In this document: positions 6,698 to 15,373 of the stretch, in pieces
How positions within the stretch are numbered: the first letter of the stretch is position 1
Layout: the number at the start of each line of letters is the position of its first letter
Source: Betaproteobacteria bacterium HGW-Betaproteobacteria-7
Lineage (GTDB): Bacteria > Pseudomonadota > Gammaproteobacteria > Burkholderiales > Rhodocyclaceae
Direction: 5' to 3'
NCBI GenBank assembly: GCA_002840765.1
Contig: PHCE01000009.1
Span: 80,183 to 144,182, forward strand
DNA: 64,000 bases
The notes under the pieces: model-generated
The model's input: only the letters and a program-made list of their open reading frames with translations
The model's database searches: none
Told to the model about the DNA's origin: nothing
Position numbers and translations under genes: made by a program

Positions 6698-9160
6698 ATG
6701 ATGACCAGTCGAATACCTCCCACAGAGAGCCGCCGCGCAAGCATGAGAAGAACGAAAATATGGGTTCGTCTAGTGATCGCCATCCTGATCTCGGTGCTGC
6801 TCTCGGGTGCCGGAATGATCTACTGGGCCACCCAGGAGCAAAGAAACCTGGCTATCGCCCAATCGCGGGATTTCGCCATCAGCGTCCATCAGATGACCCT
6901 GGCTGGTCTTACCGGCATGATGATCACGGGCACCATCGGTCTGCGCACCATCTTTCTTGATCAGATCAAGGAAACCAACCACATCGAGGCCCTCAAGGTC
7001 TTCCGTGGCGATGGGGTGATCAAGCAGTACGGCCTCGGATTCGATGGCGAAACCGCCGCCGATGCCCTGGAAACGAGTGTTCTGGTCAGCGGTGAGTCGT
7101 ACTTCAGCGTCATTCGCAATAAAAATGGGGAAGAGCGCCTGAAGGCCATCATTCCGGTCAAGGCTGCCGAAAACTATCTCGGCAAGAACTGTCTGTTCTG
7201 CCATGAGGTTCCAGCCGGCACCGTCCTCGGGGCGGTCAGTATGGAAATTTCGCTCTCGCGGGCCAGCGAGACGGCCAGCAGTTTTGGCCGGCGCGCCCTG
7301 CTGGTCGGCGCGCTGGTTTGCCTGCCGCTGACGGTGTTCATCTGGTTGTTCATTGCCCGTCTCGTCAGCCGGCCGCTGCAGGAGATGACCGAAGGCTTGA
7401 ATCGCATCGCCGACGAAGACCTCGAACATGCCCGGCCGTTGCCCGTTCTCCATGCCGACGAAGTTGGCGAAGCATCGGCTGCCTTCAACCGGGTCATGGA
7501 AAAATCCGGCGAGATGATCCGCCAGCAGCGCATGGCCCGTATCGTTTTTGAGAATTCGCTGGAAGGGATTACCGTGACCGATGCGCAATCGCGCATTCAA
7601 CTGGTCAATAAAGCATTTACCGACACGACTGGCTATCAGGCGGAGGAGGTGATCGGCCAGACGCCGGCAATTCTCAAATCGGGAAAGCAGGGAGCGGACT
7701 TCTACCAGGCCTTCTGGAGCGCCCTGCAGCGTGATGGCGAATGGCGCGGAGAAATCTGGAACCGGCGCAAGAACGGGTCGGTATATCCCGAATGGTTGAA
7801 CGTCAGCGCCGTGCTCAACCCGCAGGGCGAGGTTGAGCACTACGTGGCGATTTTTTCCGACATTACCGAGCGCAAGGAGCGTGAGGAGGCGATGACCTTC
7901 CAGGCGTTCCATGATGCTCTGACCGGCCTGCCCAACCGCTTGTTGTTCAAGGATCGTCTTGATCAGGCTTTGGCTCATGCCCGGCGCAGCAAGAACCGGA
8001 TGCCGGCGGTGATGTTCCTGGACCTCGACAAGTTCAAGCAGATCAACGATACGCTGGGCCACGACATCGGTGACGTGCTGCTGAAGGAGGTGGCTGCCCG
8101 GCTCAAGGCATGCGTGCGGGCGACCGATACGGTTGCCCGGTTTGCCGGCGACGAGTTCACCATTCTCCTGCCGGAAGCCGCTTCCCCAGCGGATGCGGAA
8201 ACGGTGGCCAACAAGATACTGGCCGCCATGCAGCAGCCGGTCAGCCTTGGCAGCGAGGAACGAGTGGTGACGACCAGCATCGGCATCAGTCTCTATCCTG
8301 CCGACGGTCGGGATGGCGAAACCCTGATGAAGGCGGCAGATGCCGCGATGTACCAGGTCAAGCGGGCCGGGCGCGCGGGCAGTTGTTTCTTTTCGCCGGA
8401 GCTTAGCGATTCACCAACACGTCGGGCAGACCTGGAGGCGCGCCTCAAGGATGCATTCATCAACCGCGAGTTCGTCCTTCACTATCAGCCTATCGTCGAT
8501 TTGCAGAGTGGCGTCGTGCATGGCAAGGAGGCGTTGCTGCGCTGGCGTGTCGGGGAGAACGAACTACTGATGCCGGAAGACTTCATCGGTCTGGCCGAGG
8601 AAGTCGGGCTGATGGTCAAACTTGGTGAATGGGTTCTCGAAACGGCCTGCATCCAGGCCCGGTTGTGGCAACTTGAGGCACAGTCGGTGCGCGTGGCCGT
8701 CAATCTGTCGGTCAGCGAATTCAAGCGCCCGGATCTTGTCAGTGTGGTTCGCGATACCCTGCGCCGTGCCGGCCTGACGCCTTCCTTGCTGGAACTGGAA
8801 ATTGCCGAACCCATCGTCATGCAGGATGGCGAGTATGCCCGCAAGGTGTTCAGAGAACTGGCTGACCTGGGCGTCATGCTCAGTCTGGGGAATTTTGGTA
8901 CCGGCTTCATCAGCCTGTCGGTTCTCAACAGCTTGCCGCTGCATGCCGTCAAGGTGGATCGCAGCCTGATCCGCGAACATCTGCAGGAGGGTAGTGACAG
9001 GACCATTCTCGGTGCGGTCTTCGGTCTGGCCAATGCCCTGCATCTGACGGCGGTGGCCGAGGGGCTGGAGAGCATCGAGCAACTGGCGTTACTGCATGGC
9101 TTCAGCTGCGAGCGGGCTCAGGGCTATGTGATTGCTCGTCCGGAGCCTGAGGGCGCCTGA
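6698..9160 (+). CDS. Haem-binding periplasmic sensor-HAMP-PAS-GGDEF-EAL protein (c-di-GMP)
   Basis: About 820 residues. Helix 1 is near residues 17-36. The periplasmic sensor contains a c-type haem site, CLFCH (C165, C168, H169), in a Tll0287/DUF3365-like domain. Helix 2 (about 201-225) is followed by HAMP, then PAS (280-395). The GGDEF domain has active-type AGDEF (483-487) with the RATD inhibitory site five residues before. The EAL domain keeps EALLRW (E611) but has LGNFGTG where active phosphodiesterases have DDFGTG (G731, N732), so it is probably catalytically dead. It should make c-di-GMP in response to haem redox state or a ligand. The start at 6698 has AAAGG six bases before; an ATG at 6743 is the alternative. 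Confidence 0.92.
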   Translation: MMTSRIPPTESRRASMRRTKIWVRLVIAILISVLLSGAGMIYWATQEQRNLAIAQSRDFAISVHQMTLAGLTGMMITGTIGLRTIFLDQIKETNHIEALKVFRGDGVIKQYGLGFDGETAADALETSVLVSGESYFSVIRNKNGEERLKAIIPVKAAENYLGKNCLFCHEVPAGTVLGAVSMEISLSRASETASSFGRRALLVGALVCLPLTVFIWLFIARLVSRPLQEMTEGLNRIADEDLEHARPLPVLHADEVGEASAAFNRVMEKSGEMIRQQRMARIVFENSLEGITVTDAQSRIQLVNKAFTDTTGYQAEEVIGQTPAILKSGKQGADFYQAFWSALQRDGEWRGEIWNRRKNGSVYPEWLNVSAVLNPQGEVEHYVAIFSDITERKEREEAMTFQAFHDALTGLPNRLLFKDRLDQALAHARRSKNRMPAVMFLDLDKFKQINDTLGHDIGDVLLKEVAARLKACVRATDTVARFAGDEFTILLPEAASPADAETVANKILAAMQQPVSLGSEERVVTTSIGISLYPADGRDGETLMKAADAAMYQVKRAGRAGSCFFSPELSDSPTRRADLEARLKDAFINREFVLHYQPIVDLQSGVVHGKEALLRWRVGENELLMPEDFIGLAEEVGLMVKLGEWVLETACIQARLWQLEAQSVRVAVNLSVSEFKRPDLVSVVRDTLRRAGLTPSLLELEIAEPIVMQDGEYARKVFRELADLGVMLSLGNFGTGFISLSVLNSLPLHAVKVDRSLIREHLQEGSDRTILGAVFGLANALHLTAVAEGLESIEQLALLHGFSCERAQGYVIARPEPEGA

Positions 9161-9172
9161 GGCAGCGCCATT

Positions 9173-9769
9173 TCACGGTTTGGGTGGATGCCCGATCTGA
9201 GGCTGGCTGTGGCAGCGTTCACAGGAAAAAAATGTGACGAAAGCCACTCGGTCGTGGCACTTGCCGCAATATTCGCCGCGGAAGATGTTGCTCATCAGGA
9301 TTGTCGAGCCGCCCGCTTGGGTTGGAAAGGGATCGGGGTGGCAGTTCGAGCAGGCCAGCCACTCAGTGTGCGAACGATGGGGAAAACGCACATAGGGCAT
9401 TTCCTTGGTATTGCGCATCAGCACGTCGAGATCGAGTACCTCCATCTTCGCCTGCTCGCTGAGGCCGGCCCGCGGTTTGATCAGCCCGCGGTTCAGAGCC
9501 TGCATCCAGTCGGGGAAGCCATTTCGATCGAAAGGCAGATGCCGGGTGGCTTCCTCGATATTCTGCAAGCGGTGGTGATCCGGGTTGCTGGGGTCGAGCA
9601 GGCGAACCGAGTCGATGGCCTGTCGGGCGGCAGACGATTGGGCTTCGGGCTGTGTGTGGCGGAGCACAGGTGCCGGTGGCGGAGATGGTGCGGCACGTAA
9701 AAATGCCTGCGCGTGCGGAACAAGTAAGCCGGCAACGAGTACGACGCCAAGAATGCGCCAGGCCAACAT
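9173..9769 (-). CDS. Secreted triheme c7-type cytochrome
   Basis: A 198-residue protein with a signal peptide and three CXXCH motifs (CSNCH, CGKCH, CERCH) in the last 70 residues, preceded by FPHRSHTEWL, whose histidines are likely distal ligands. It matches the c7-type triheme domain of cytochrome-nanowire loci and is a clear paralog of the genes at 24986 (C-terminal half) and 26923. The first 90 residues are Pro-rich and then carry the shared DPSNPDHHRLQ/NRGLIKPR segment. It lies five bases after the receiver-like gene and was probably read with it from the element at 10450-10465. Role: periplasmic electron carrier (inferred). Confidence 0.9.
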   Translation of the reverse strand: MLAWRILGVVLVAGLLVPHAQAFLRAAPSPPPAPVLRHTQPEAQSSAARQAIDSVRLLDPSNPDHHRLQNIEEATRHLPFDRNGFPDWMQALNRGLIKPRAGLSEQAKMEVLDLDVLMRNTKEMPYVRFPHRSHTEWLACSNCHPDPFPTQAGGSTILMSNIFRGEYCGKCHDRVAFVTFFSCERCHSQPQIGHPPKP

Positions 9770-9773
9770 GCCG

Positions 9774-10382
9774 CTAATTCCCCAGCAGCCGATGTAGCAG
9801 GGCCTGCAGCTTGCCAGTCAGCGTCTGCCGGGCAGCGCCTTTCCGGGATGAGCCATCCGTCACTGGCGGCAGCGGTAAAGGGCACGCAGGGCGGCTTTCG
9901 TGCTGCTCTATCGCGGCCTTGATGCTTGCTCTCAGCAATCCTGCCTTCAAAGGTTTGGCAGCGTGCCGGAAAATTTGCCCCTGCTCGATCAGCCGGTCAA
10001 GCGCTGGAGAGGACTGAGCACTGACGACGATGCTGAGCAGAGTGGGGTGCTGGCGCTTGAGCAGGCAGAGCAGGTGCGTCAGGTCCATGTTGCCGAGTTT
10101 GCTGCCACTGACGACGATCGCGACCGATTCCTCCCGCAGTACGCGAAAGGCGTCCACCGGACTGCTGGCGTGGATGACCCGGGCCAGGTCCCCGGCGCTC
10201 ATTTCGACCGCTGAATGCGTTTGCTCGTCCTCGTCGAGAACGAGAACGCCGGGCAACTGAAGCAGTTGTCCTCCTGGCGCGGCCAATTCCCGAACGTGGG
10301 AATTGCTGTGCGCCGGCTCGCCGAGCTCTGTCGAGCCTGGATTGCGGAGGAGGGCGGGGCTAAAGGGAATGATTGGCGGCAA
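9774..10382 (-). CDS. Degenerate response-regulator receiver protein
   Basis: A 202-residue protein with a CheY-like alternation: VLVLDEDE (acidic pocket), AIVVSGSKLGNMD at the position of the phospho-acceptor strand, SIVVSAQ (Thr/Ser position) and AAKPL (the conserved Lys). The usual phospho-acceptor Asp is replaced (VSG), so phosphorylation is unlikely and it may act as a protein-interaction module. The C-terminal 50 residues are Pro/Ser/Arg-rich with no DNA-binding domain. The start is uncertain: the TTG at 10382 is the first in-frame start after a stop and lacks a ribosome site. Its operon partner is the triheme cytochrome at 9173-9769. Confidence 0.68.
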   Translation of the reverse strand: MPPIIPFSPALLRNPGSTELGEPAHSNSHVRELAAPGGQLLQLPGVLVLDEDEQTHSAVEMSAGDLARVIHASSPVDAFRVLREESVAIVVSGSKLGNMDLTHLLCLLKRQHPTLLSIVVSAQSSPALDRLIEQGQIFRHAAKPLKAGLLRASIKAAIEQHESRPACPLPLPPVTDGSSRKGAARQTLTGKLQALLHRLLGN

Positions 10383-10449
10383 GGAAGAGGTAAAAATTCA
10401 CGGACTGGGGGAAAAAGTTCGACCACTGCACTATTACTTTCGTACTATA

Positions 10450-10465
10450 TGCATTCATTGTGCCA
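10450..10465 (-). promoter_or_regulatory. Sigma54-type -24/-12 promoter, upstream of receiver-like protein and triheme cytochrome
   Basis: Minus-strand TGGCACAATGAATGCA: a perfect TGGCAC -24 box, ATGCA at -12, exact ten-base GG/GC spacing. The predicted start is near 10440. Confidence 0.65.
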
Positions 10466-10498
10466 GTTTTGAGGTTGCTGGCCAGGAGGGCTGCATTG

Positions 10499-11386
10499 AT
10501 GACTTTGAGTTTTGCGCGCTACGCGGGGCTGGTTTGCGGTCTGTTTTTGGCTGTCCTGTTCGCGGCACTGTCTTGGTTTTTGCTCGATGGACTTGAGCAG
10601 CAACGACGCAGTGAGGCGCGGAATATCGCCCAAGGTTTCGCCCTGCGCATGATGGAGCGTTTTGGCGAATCACTGGGGGCTGTCTATCTGCTGGGCGGCA
10701 CGCTTGATCGCAAATCCGGCACGGTACGGCAGTTTGATGAAACGGCCATTGAATTACTGCGCGACTTCCCGCTGGTTCGCGCCCTGCAGCTTGCACCGGG
10801 CGGCGTGATCACCTACGTCAGTCCGCTGAGTGGCAATGAGGTGATCGTCGGCCACGACCTGCTGGTCGACAAGACCCGCAATCGAGAAGTGCACTTGGCG
10901 ATCTCGCGGCGCCAGATGGCGGTTGCCGGACCGTTTGAACTTCGCCAGGGCGGGCTCGCCATCATCGCCCGCTATCCGCTGTTCATACCCGCTGCCGACG
11001 GGCGTCCCCAGTTCTGGGGGCTGGCCATCGGCGTCGTCGATTATCCAGCGTTGCTACGTGCCGCAGGTGACAGCGACTTCGAGCGCATAGGTCTGGCCTA
11101 TCAATTGTGCTGGGTGTCGCTGGGGGAGCAGGCCTGCAAGACGCCTGAGGGTGTCGACGAGAATGTGGCGGCAAACGCCGAGAGGCTGCGGATTGGTTCG
11201 TCATATGCCGACTGGCGGCTGGCGGTGCACCGTGAGGCAGGCTGGCTGACGGCATGGGAAGTGGCGCTGGCCATGTTTCTGGTTGTCCTCGGAGCGCTCC
11301 TCGGGGGCTGGCTTGCCGGTCGCCTGATTGCGGAACGCTGGTGTCTGCCGGAAGAAGACGAAGGGCTAGCGACGACGGTCAACTAG
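10499..11386 (+). CDS. Stand-alone CHASE-domain membrane protein without output domain
   Basis: A 295-residue protein with helices at about 8-28 and 252-275 bracketing a CHASE domain (VIVGHDLL, GPFELRQGG, FWGLAIGV). Only about 20 residues follow the second helix, so there is no kinase or GGDEF domain. It resembles the sensor part of the kinase at 2577-4523 and could modulate that kinase or another partner (inference). The ATG at 10499 follows AGGAGG at nine bases; a GTG at 10460 is the less likely alternative. It converges on the next gene, and the two coding regions overlap tail to tail by 21 bases. Confidence 0.85.
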   Translation: MTLSFARYAGLVCGLFLAVLFAALSWFLLDGLEQQRRSEARNIAQGFALRMMERFGESLGAVYLLGGTLDRKSGTVRQFDETAIELLRDFPLVRALQLAPGGVITYVSPLSGNEVIVGHDLLVDKTRNREVHLAISRRQMAVAGPFELRQGGLAIIARYPLFIPAADGRPQFWGLAIGVVDYPALLRAAGDSDFERIGLAYQLCWVSLGEQACKTPEGVDENVAANAERLRIGSSYADWRLAVHREAGWLTAWEVALAMFLVVLGALLGGWLAGRLIAERWCLPEEDEGLATTVN

Positions 11387-14300
11387 CGAGATCAGCTGTG
11401 GCACAGCGGGTGATGGGGCAGTGGCGGCCAGCGGATAGCTCGGCATCCGGATGATCAGTTCCTCGAACTCGAGCGCCGGAACCGGTCGCGAGAAGTAGTA
11501 GCCTTGCAGGATATCGACGGCGTTGTCGCGCAATAGGGTCAGCTGCTCGATGGTCTCCACGCCTTCGGCGATGATCTCGAAACCGAGCGTGTGCCCCATG
11601 GCGACGATGGCCTTGATGATGGCCTGGGCATTTTCGTCCTCGGTCGCATTCATGACGAAGCTGCGGTCGATTTTCAGGGTATCCAGCGGGAACTGGTTCA
11701 AGTAGCTGAGGCTCGAGTAGCCGGTACCGAAATCGTCGATCGACAGCCGGATGCCCAGATCCTTGATCCGATTGAGCGTGCGGATGCCCAGCTCACTGTC
11801 GTGCATGATTGAGCTTTCGGTCAGTTCGATTTCCAGATAGCGGGGGTCGCAGCCGGTTTCGGCGAGAATCTGCCGAATGTCCTTGATCAGGTTGTCATCG
11901 GCCAATTGAACCGCCGACAGATTGACTGCGACGAACAATTCGTTACCTGTGCGCTGCCGCCAGCGCATGTTCTCCAGGCACGCCTTGCGCAAAACCCACT
12001 TGCCGACCGAGCGAATGAGCTGCGTGTCCTCAAGCAGAGGAATGAAAACTCCCGGGCTGACGGCGCCAAGTTCTTCGTTGTGCCAACGGAGCAGCGCTTC
12101 GGCACCGGCAATACGGCCATTGCGGGCATTGACCAGGGGCTGGAAAAAGACGGAAAGTTCGCCGCGCTCAAGGGCGTGATGGAGTAGCGACTCGGTGCGC
12201 ATGCGCTCGCTGGAGCGAGCGTTCATCTCCTGCTGGAAGAAGCGGAAGGTGTTGCCACCTTGTTCGATAGCCGCATACATCGCCGAATCGGCGCAGCTGA
12301 CCAATCCTTCGACGGTTTCAGCATCGTCGGGGAAAATGCTGATGCCGATGCTTGCCGAGAGATGTATCTCGTGGCCATCGATCGGGATGCCCTTGCGCAA
12401 CCGAGTCTGGCAGATGACGGCAATGGCTGCCGCATCGCTGTTGGACTCGATGTGGTTGAGAATGATGGCAAACTCGTCACCGCCCAGGCGGCAGAGCTTG
12501 TCGCCGGAGGTGATGCTGTTCTTCAGGCGGTTGCCGGCCTCGATCAGGATGCGGTCGCCGACGACATGGCCGAGGGTGTCGTTGATCAGCTTGAAGCGGT
12601 CGAGGTCGAGTGTCAGTACCGCGAGTTTGTTGTGCCGGCTGCTGTCGGCGCGCAGGCAGTGTTCCAGTTGATCATGGAAATGCGCCCGGTTGGGTAGCGC
12701 GGTCAGGGTGTCGAATTGCGACAGGAAAAGGACCCGCTTCTCGATTTCCTTGCGGTTGGTGAGGTCGGAAAAGACGGCGACATAGTTGCTGATGCTGCCG
12801 TCCGCCTGGCGCGCGACACTGATGTTGAGCCACTCTGGATAAAGCGTGCCATCCTTGCGCCGGTTTTCGATTTCGCCGTGCCATTCCCCGGTGCTTTGCA
12901 GCGACTCCCACATGGTTTTGTAGAAACTCTGGTCCTGGCGACCGGAGCTGAGCAGGTTGGGGTTCTGGCCGATGACCTCCTCCGGCGCAAAACCGGTGAC
13001 CGTCGAGAATGCCTTGTTGACGAGCAGGATGCGGTTGCGCGCATCGGTGATCATGATTCCCTCGGCGCTGTTCTCGAAAACCCGGGCAGCCAGCTCAAGC
13101 TGTTCGGAGGCCTGGCGTTTCTGTGTTTCGGCAGCGATGCGTTCGAGCGCCTGGGAAACGTTGTTGGCGAGATCCTCGAGCAGCTGGCGCTCCTGATCGC
13201 TGAGCCCTTGTGGCTGATCATCGATCAGGCCGATGACGCCGGGGGCGGCGGCGCCCGTTCGCAGCGGCAGCAGGCTGACGCTGTGCAACCGACGGGTGCT
13301 CAGTTCATCGACCAGCACGATGTCGGCCAGTTCGCTGGCCTTGCCGAAATAGGATATGCCCTGCGCCAGGCGCTGCGGCAGGTCGAGTGCCGCGGCCAGG
13401 CGACCGATAAGCTTTTCGGCATCCCGGCAGCTGTCGCACAAGAGCAGCGGATCCCCGGGTCCCGCCTGGATCCAGGCGATGGGAAAGTCTCCACTGGCGC
13501 AGAGCAGCTCGGCAACCTGCTCAAGCAACTGCTCGGCATGATGGGTGCGGAAGATGGCTTCGTTCACTTCGCTGATGACGGTGAGGAAACGATTGAGGCG
13601 TGCCACCTGCTGCTCGGCCTGCTTGCGTTCGGTGATGTCGAGAATGATGCCGACAATGCCGCCTTTGTCGCCATCGGTGTGATGGAACACCGCCTTGTGG
13701 AACATCACATCGCGATCTCGCCCTTCGGCATCGCGGACGGCGGATTCATAAATCTGAGTGCCGCCGCTGGCCAGCAGCTGCGTATCGGCTCTGTTGTACA
13801 TGCGAGCCAGGGCAGGCTCGGCAATGTCGAATACGGTCTTGCCGGTCAGTGCCTCGCGGCTGAGGCCCATATATTTCTCGAAGGCGTGATTGACGCTGGT
13901 GTAACGTCCTTTGGCATCCTTGAAAAACAGGGGGCTGGGGATGGCATCGATCAACTGCTCGAGGAAGTGGAGATGCTCACGCAGGCTCTGGTCGAGCCGT
14001 TCCTGTTCAGTCACATCGCGGCCAAATTCCAGGATGTATTCGGGTGCGTCGTTCTCGCCGGGCAGCACGGTCTTGCGCACACTGATCCAGCGTGCTGCCT
14101 GCCCAGGCATACGGTACTGCTCGATCGCCAGTTCCATTGGCTGGCGCTTCTTGATCACCAGGTCATCGGAGAGGTTGAGACGCTGAGCCAGTTCCGGCTC
14201 GTAGATTTCTTCGTTACTGCGGCCGACCAGCGTGTGCCGGCTGCGCGCGAAAATCTCCTCGCCCGAGCGGTTGATGCGGACGATGCGCCGGTCGCTGGCA

Positions 14301-15301
14301 CGCTTGATCACGATCATGCCCGGAATGTGCTCGAAAATGCTGTCGAGCAGGCGGTGCGAACGCTCAAGCATTTTCTCGGCCTCGAGTCGATCGACGATTT
14401 CCCTTTGCAGGGCAAGCTTCTCATCCTCCAGCAACTGGTTGGTGAGGCGGATCTTTTGTTGCAGGAGTGCCGGACGTTTGAGGGCGAACAGGACCACTAT
14501 ATAGAGCGCCAGGCTGGCGATGAGCAGGAAAATCCAGTCGCCGATGGCGGCTGCCAGAGGTAGCTGGCGGGCTGCCTCGAACTGCAATTCAATCTCTCCG
14601 GGAAGGCGGATGTTCCTGCTTGCAAGTGTTGCCGAGTCTTCGCCATATGTATCGAAAAGCAGCGTTTGTTGCGTTCTCGCCGGCGTCACGTAACGGACGC
14701 GGATAGCCAGATTCTCAGTTGTCAGAAGATTCAGCTGGGCGGTCCGGGCAAGGGCGGAAAAGGGTTGGGTGATGGTTATCTGGCCCCAGAATCGCGTGCG
14801 TCCTTCCGGCGAGCGATTGATCATCGGCTGGGTGACCACCAGTTGCTGATCGCGTACGCTGATCGTCGGCTCCCCCATGGGTGCCGGTGCCCTCCAGGTG
14901 CCATTCATGCCGGCTGCAGCCAGTTCGAGTTGGCTTGGGGGCGCGCTGTGATTGGCGATCAGCAGCCCGCGACTGCCCTCCGGCTTGATCTCGAGTTGGG
15001 CTGTCGAGCCAAGGATGCGCAGGATGTTTGAGGAGGTGCGCGACAGCAGCTCGGCATCGCCTTGATCAAACGCGTCACTCAGCATCGTTGTGGCGCTGAT
15101 CGTCTGGTCAAGGGCGTGGGCAACCACATTGGCGACGGCCTCAACGCGCAATGCCGCCCGCTCATTCGCCGCGTTCGCGACCTTGTCGTGCTGCAAATGC
15201 AAATTGATGGCGACCGGCACAGCAAAGCCAAGGGCGATTGCCGCTGCTGTCAGGTAGCTCGCCTCCTTGGCGCGGTTCGCCAAGCGTTGCCAAATTTTCA
15301 T
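11366..15301 (-). CDS. PAS/GAF/GGDEF/EAL bifunctional c-di-GMP signalling protein
   Basis: About 1311 residues. The N-terminal periplasmic sensor (about 40-260) lies between two helices, followed by PAS (about 310-430), PAS (440-560, ending ILDITERKQ), GAF (580-720), PAS (745-865), GGDEF with intact GGDEF (near 937), and EAL with EALLRW and intact DDFGTGYSSL (near 1185). Unlike the protein at 6698 both catalytic motifs look complete, although the residues before GGDEF (ITSGDKLCRL) lack an RxxD inhibitory site. It sits downstream of the three-haem cytochromes and has its own sigma54-like element at 15356-15371. The ATG at 15301 (GGGGGGA upstream) fits that promoter better than the GTG at 15334. 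Confidence 0.93.
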   Translation of the reverse strand: MKIWQRLANRAKEASYLTAAAIALGFAVPVAINLHLQHDKVANAANERAALRVEAVANVVAHALDQTISATTMLSDAFDQGDAELLSRTSSNILRILGSTAQLEIKPEGSRGLLIANHSAPPSQLELAAAGMNGTWRAPAPMGEPTISVRDQQLVVTQPMINRSPEGRTRFWGQITITQPFSALARTAQLNLLTTENLAIRVRYVTPARTQQTLLFDTYGEDSATLASRNIRLPGEIELQFEAARQLPLAAAIGDWIFLLIASLALYIVVLFALKRPALLQQKIRLTNQLLEDEKLALQREIVDRLEAEKMLERSHRLLDSIFEHIPGMIVIKRASDRRIVRINRSGEEIFARSRHTLVGRSNEEIYEPELAQRLNLSDDLVIKKRQPMELAIEQYRMPGQAARWISVRKTVLPGENDAPEYILEFGRDVTEQERLDQSLREHLHFLEQLIDAIPSPLFFKDAKGRYTSVNHAFEKYMGLSREALTGKTVFDIAEPALARMYNRADTQLLASGGTQIYESAVRDAEGRDRDVMFHKAVFHHTDGDKGGIVGIILDITERKQAEQQVARLNRFLTVISEVNEAIFRTHHAEQLLEQVAELLCASGDFPIAWIQAGPGDPLLLCDSCRDAEKLIGRLAAALDLPQRLAQGISYFGKASELADIVLVDELSTRRLHSVSLLPLRTGAAAPGVIGLIDDQPQGLSDQERQLLEDLANNVSQALERIAAETQKRQASEQLELAARVFENSAEGIMITDARNRILLVNKAFSTVTGFAPEEVIGQNPNLLSSGRQDQSFYKTMWESLQSTGEWHGEIENRRKDGTLYPEWLNISVARQADGSISNYVAVFSDLTNRKEIEKRVLFLSQFDTLTALPNRAHFHDQLEHCLRADSSRHNKLAVLTLDLDRFKLINDTLGHVVGDRILIEAGNRLKNSITSGDKLCRLGGDEFAIILNHIESNSDAAAIAVICQTRLRKGIPIDGHEIHLSASIGISIFPDDAETVEGLVSCADSAMYAAIEQGGNTFRFFQQEMNARSSERMRTESLLHHALERGELSVFFQPLVNARNGRIAGAEALLRWHNEELGAVSPGVFIPLLEDTQLIRSVGKWVLRKACLENMRWRQRTGNELFVAVNLSAVQLADDNLIKDIRQILAETGCDPRYLEIELTESSIMHDSELGIRTLNRIKDLGIRLSIDDFGTGYSSLSYLNQFPLDTLKIDRSFVMNATEDENAQAIIKAIVAMGHTLGFEIIAEGVETIEQLTLLRDNAVDILQGYYFSRPVPALEFEELIIRMPSYPLAATAPSPAVPQLISLVDRRR

Positions 15302-15355
15302 TAAGTCCCCCCGTTGCCCGCGGAATCGTTCCACGGCCCTGCCGGGTATACCTTT

Positions 15356-15371
15356 AGCAAAAACGACGCCA
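15356..15371 (-). promoter_or_regulatory. Sigma54-type -24/-12 promoter, upstream of the PAS-GGDEF-EAL gene
   Basis: Minus-strand TGGCGTCGTTTTTGCT: TGGC at -24, TTGCT at -12, exact spacing. The predicted start is near 15346, 45 bases before the ATG at 15301. Confidence 0.65.
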
Positions 15372-15373
15372 GA

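Noticed and set aside
12716..14563. Long plus-strand open frame (615 codons)
   Set aside because: Antisense to the PAS-GGDEF-EAL gene; no ribosome site, no domain; a GC-driven shadow.
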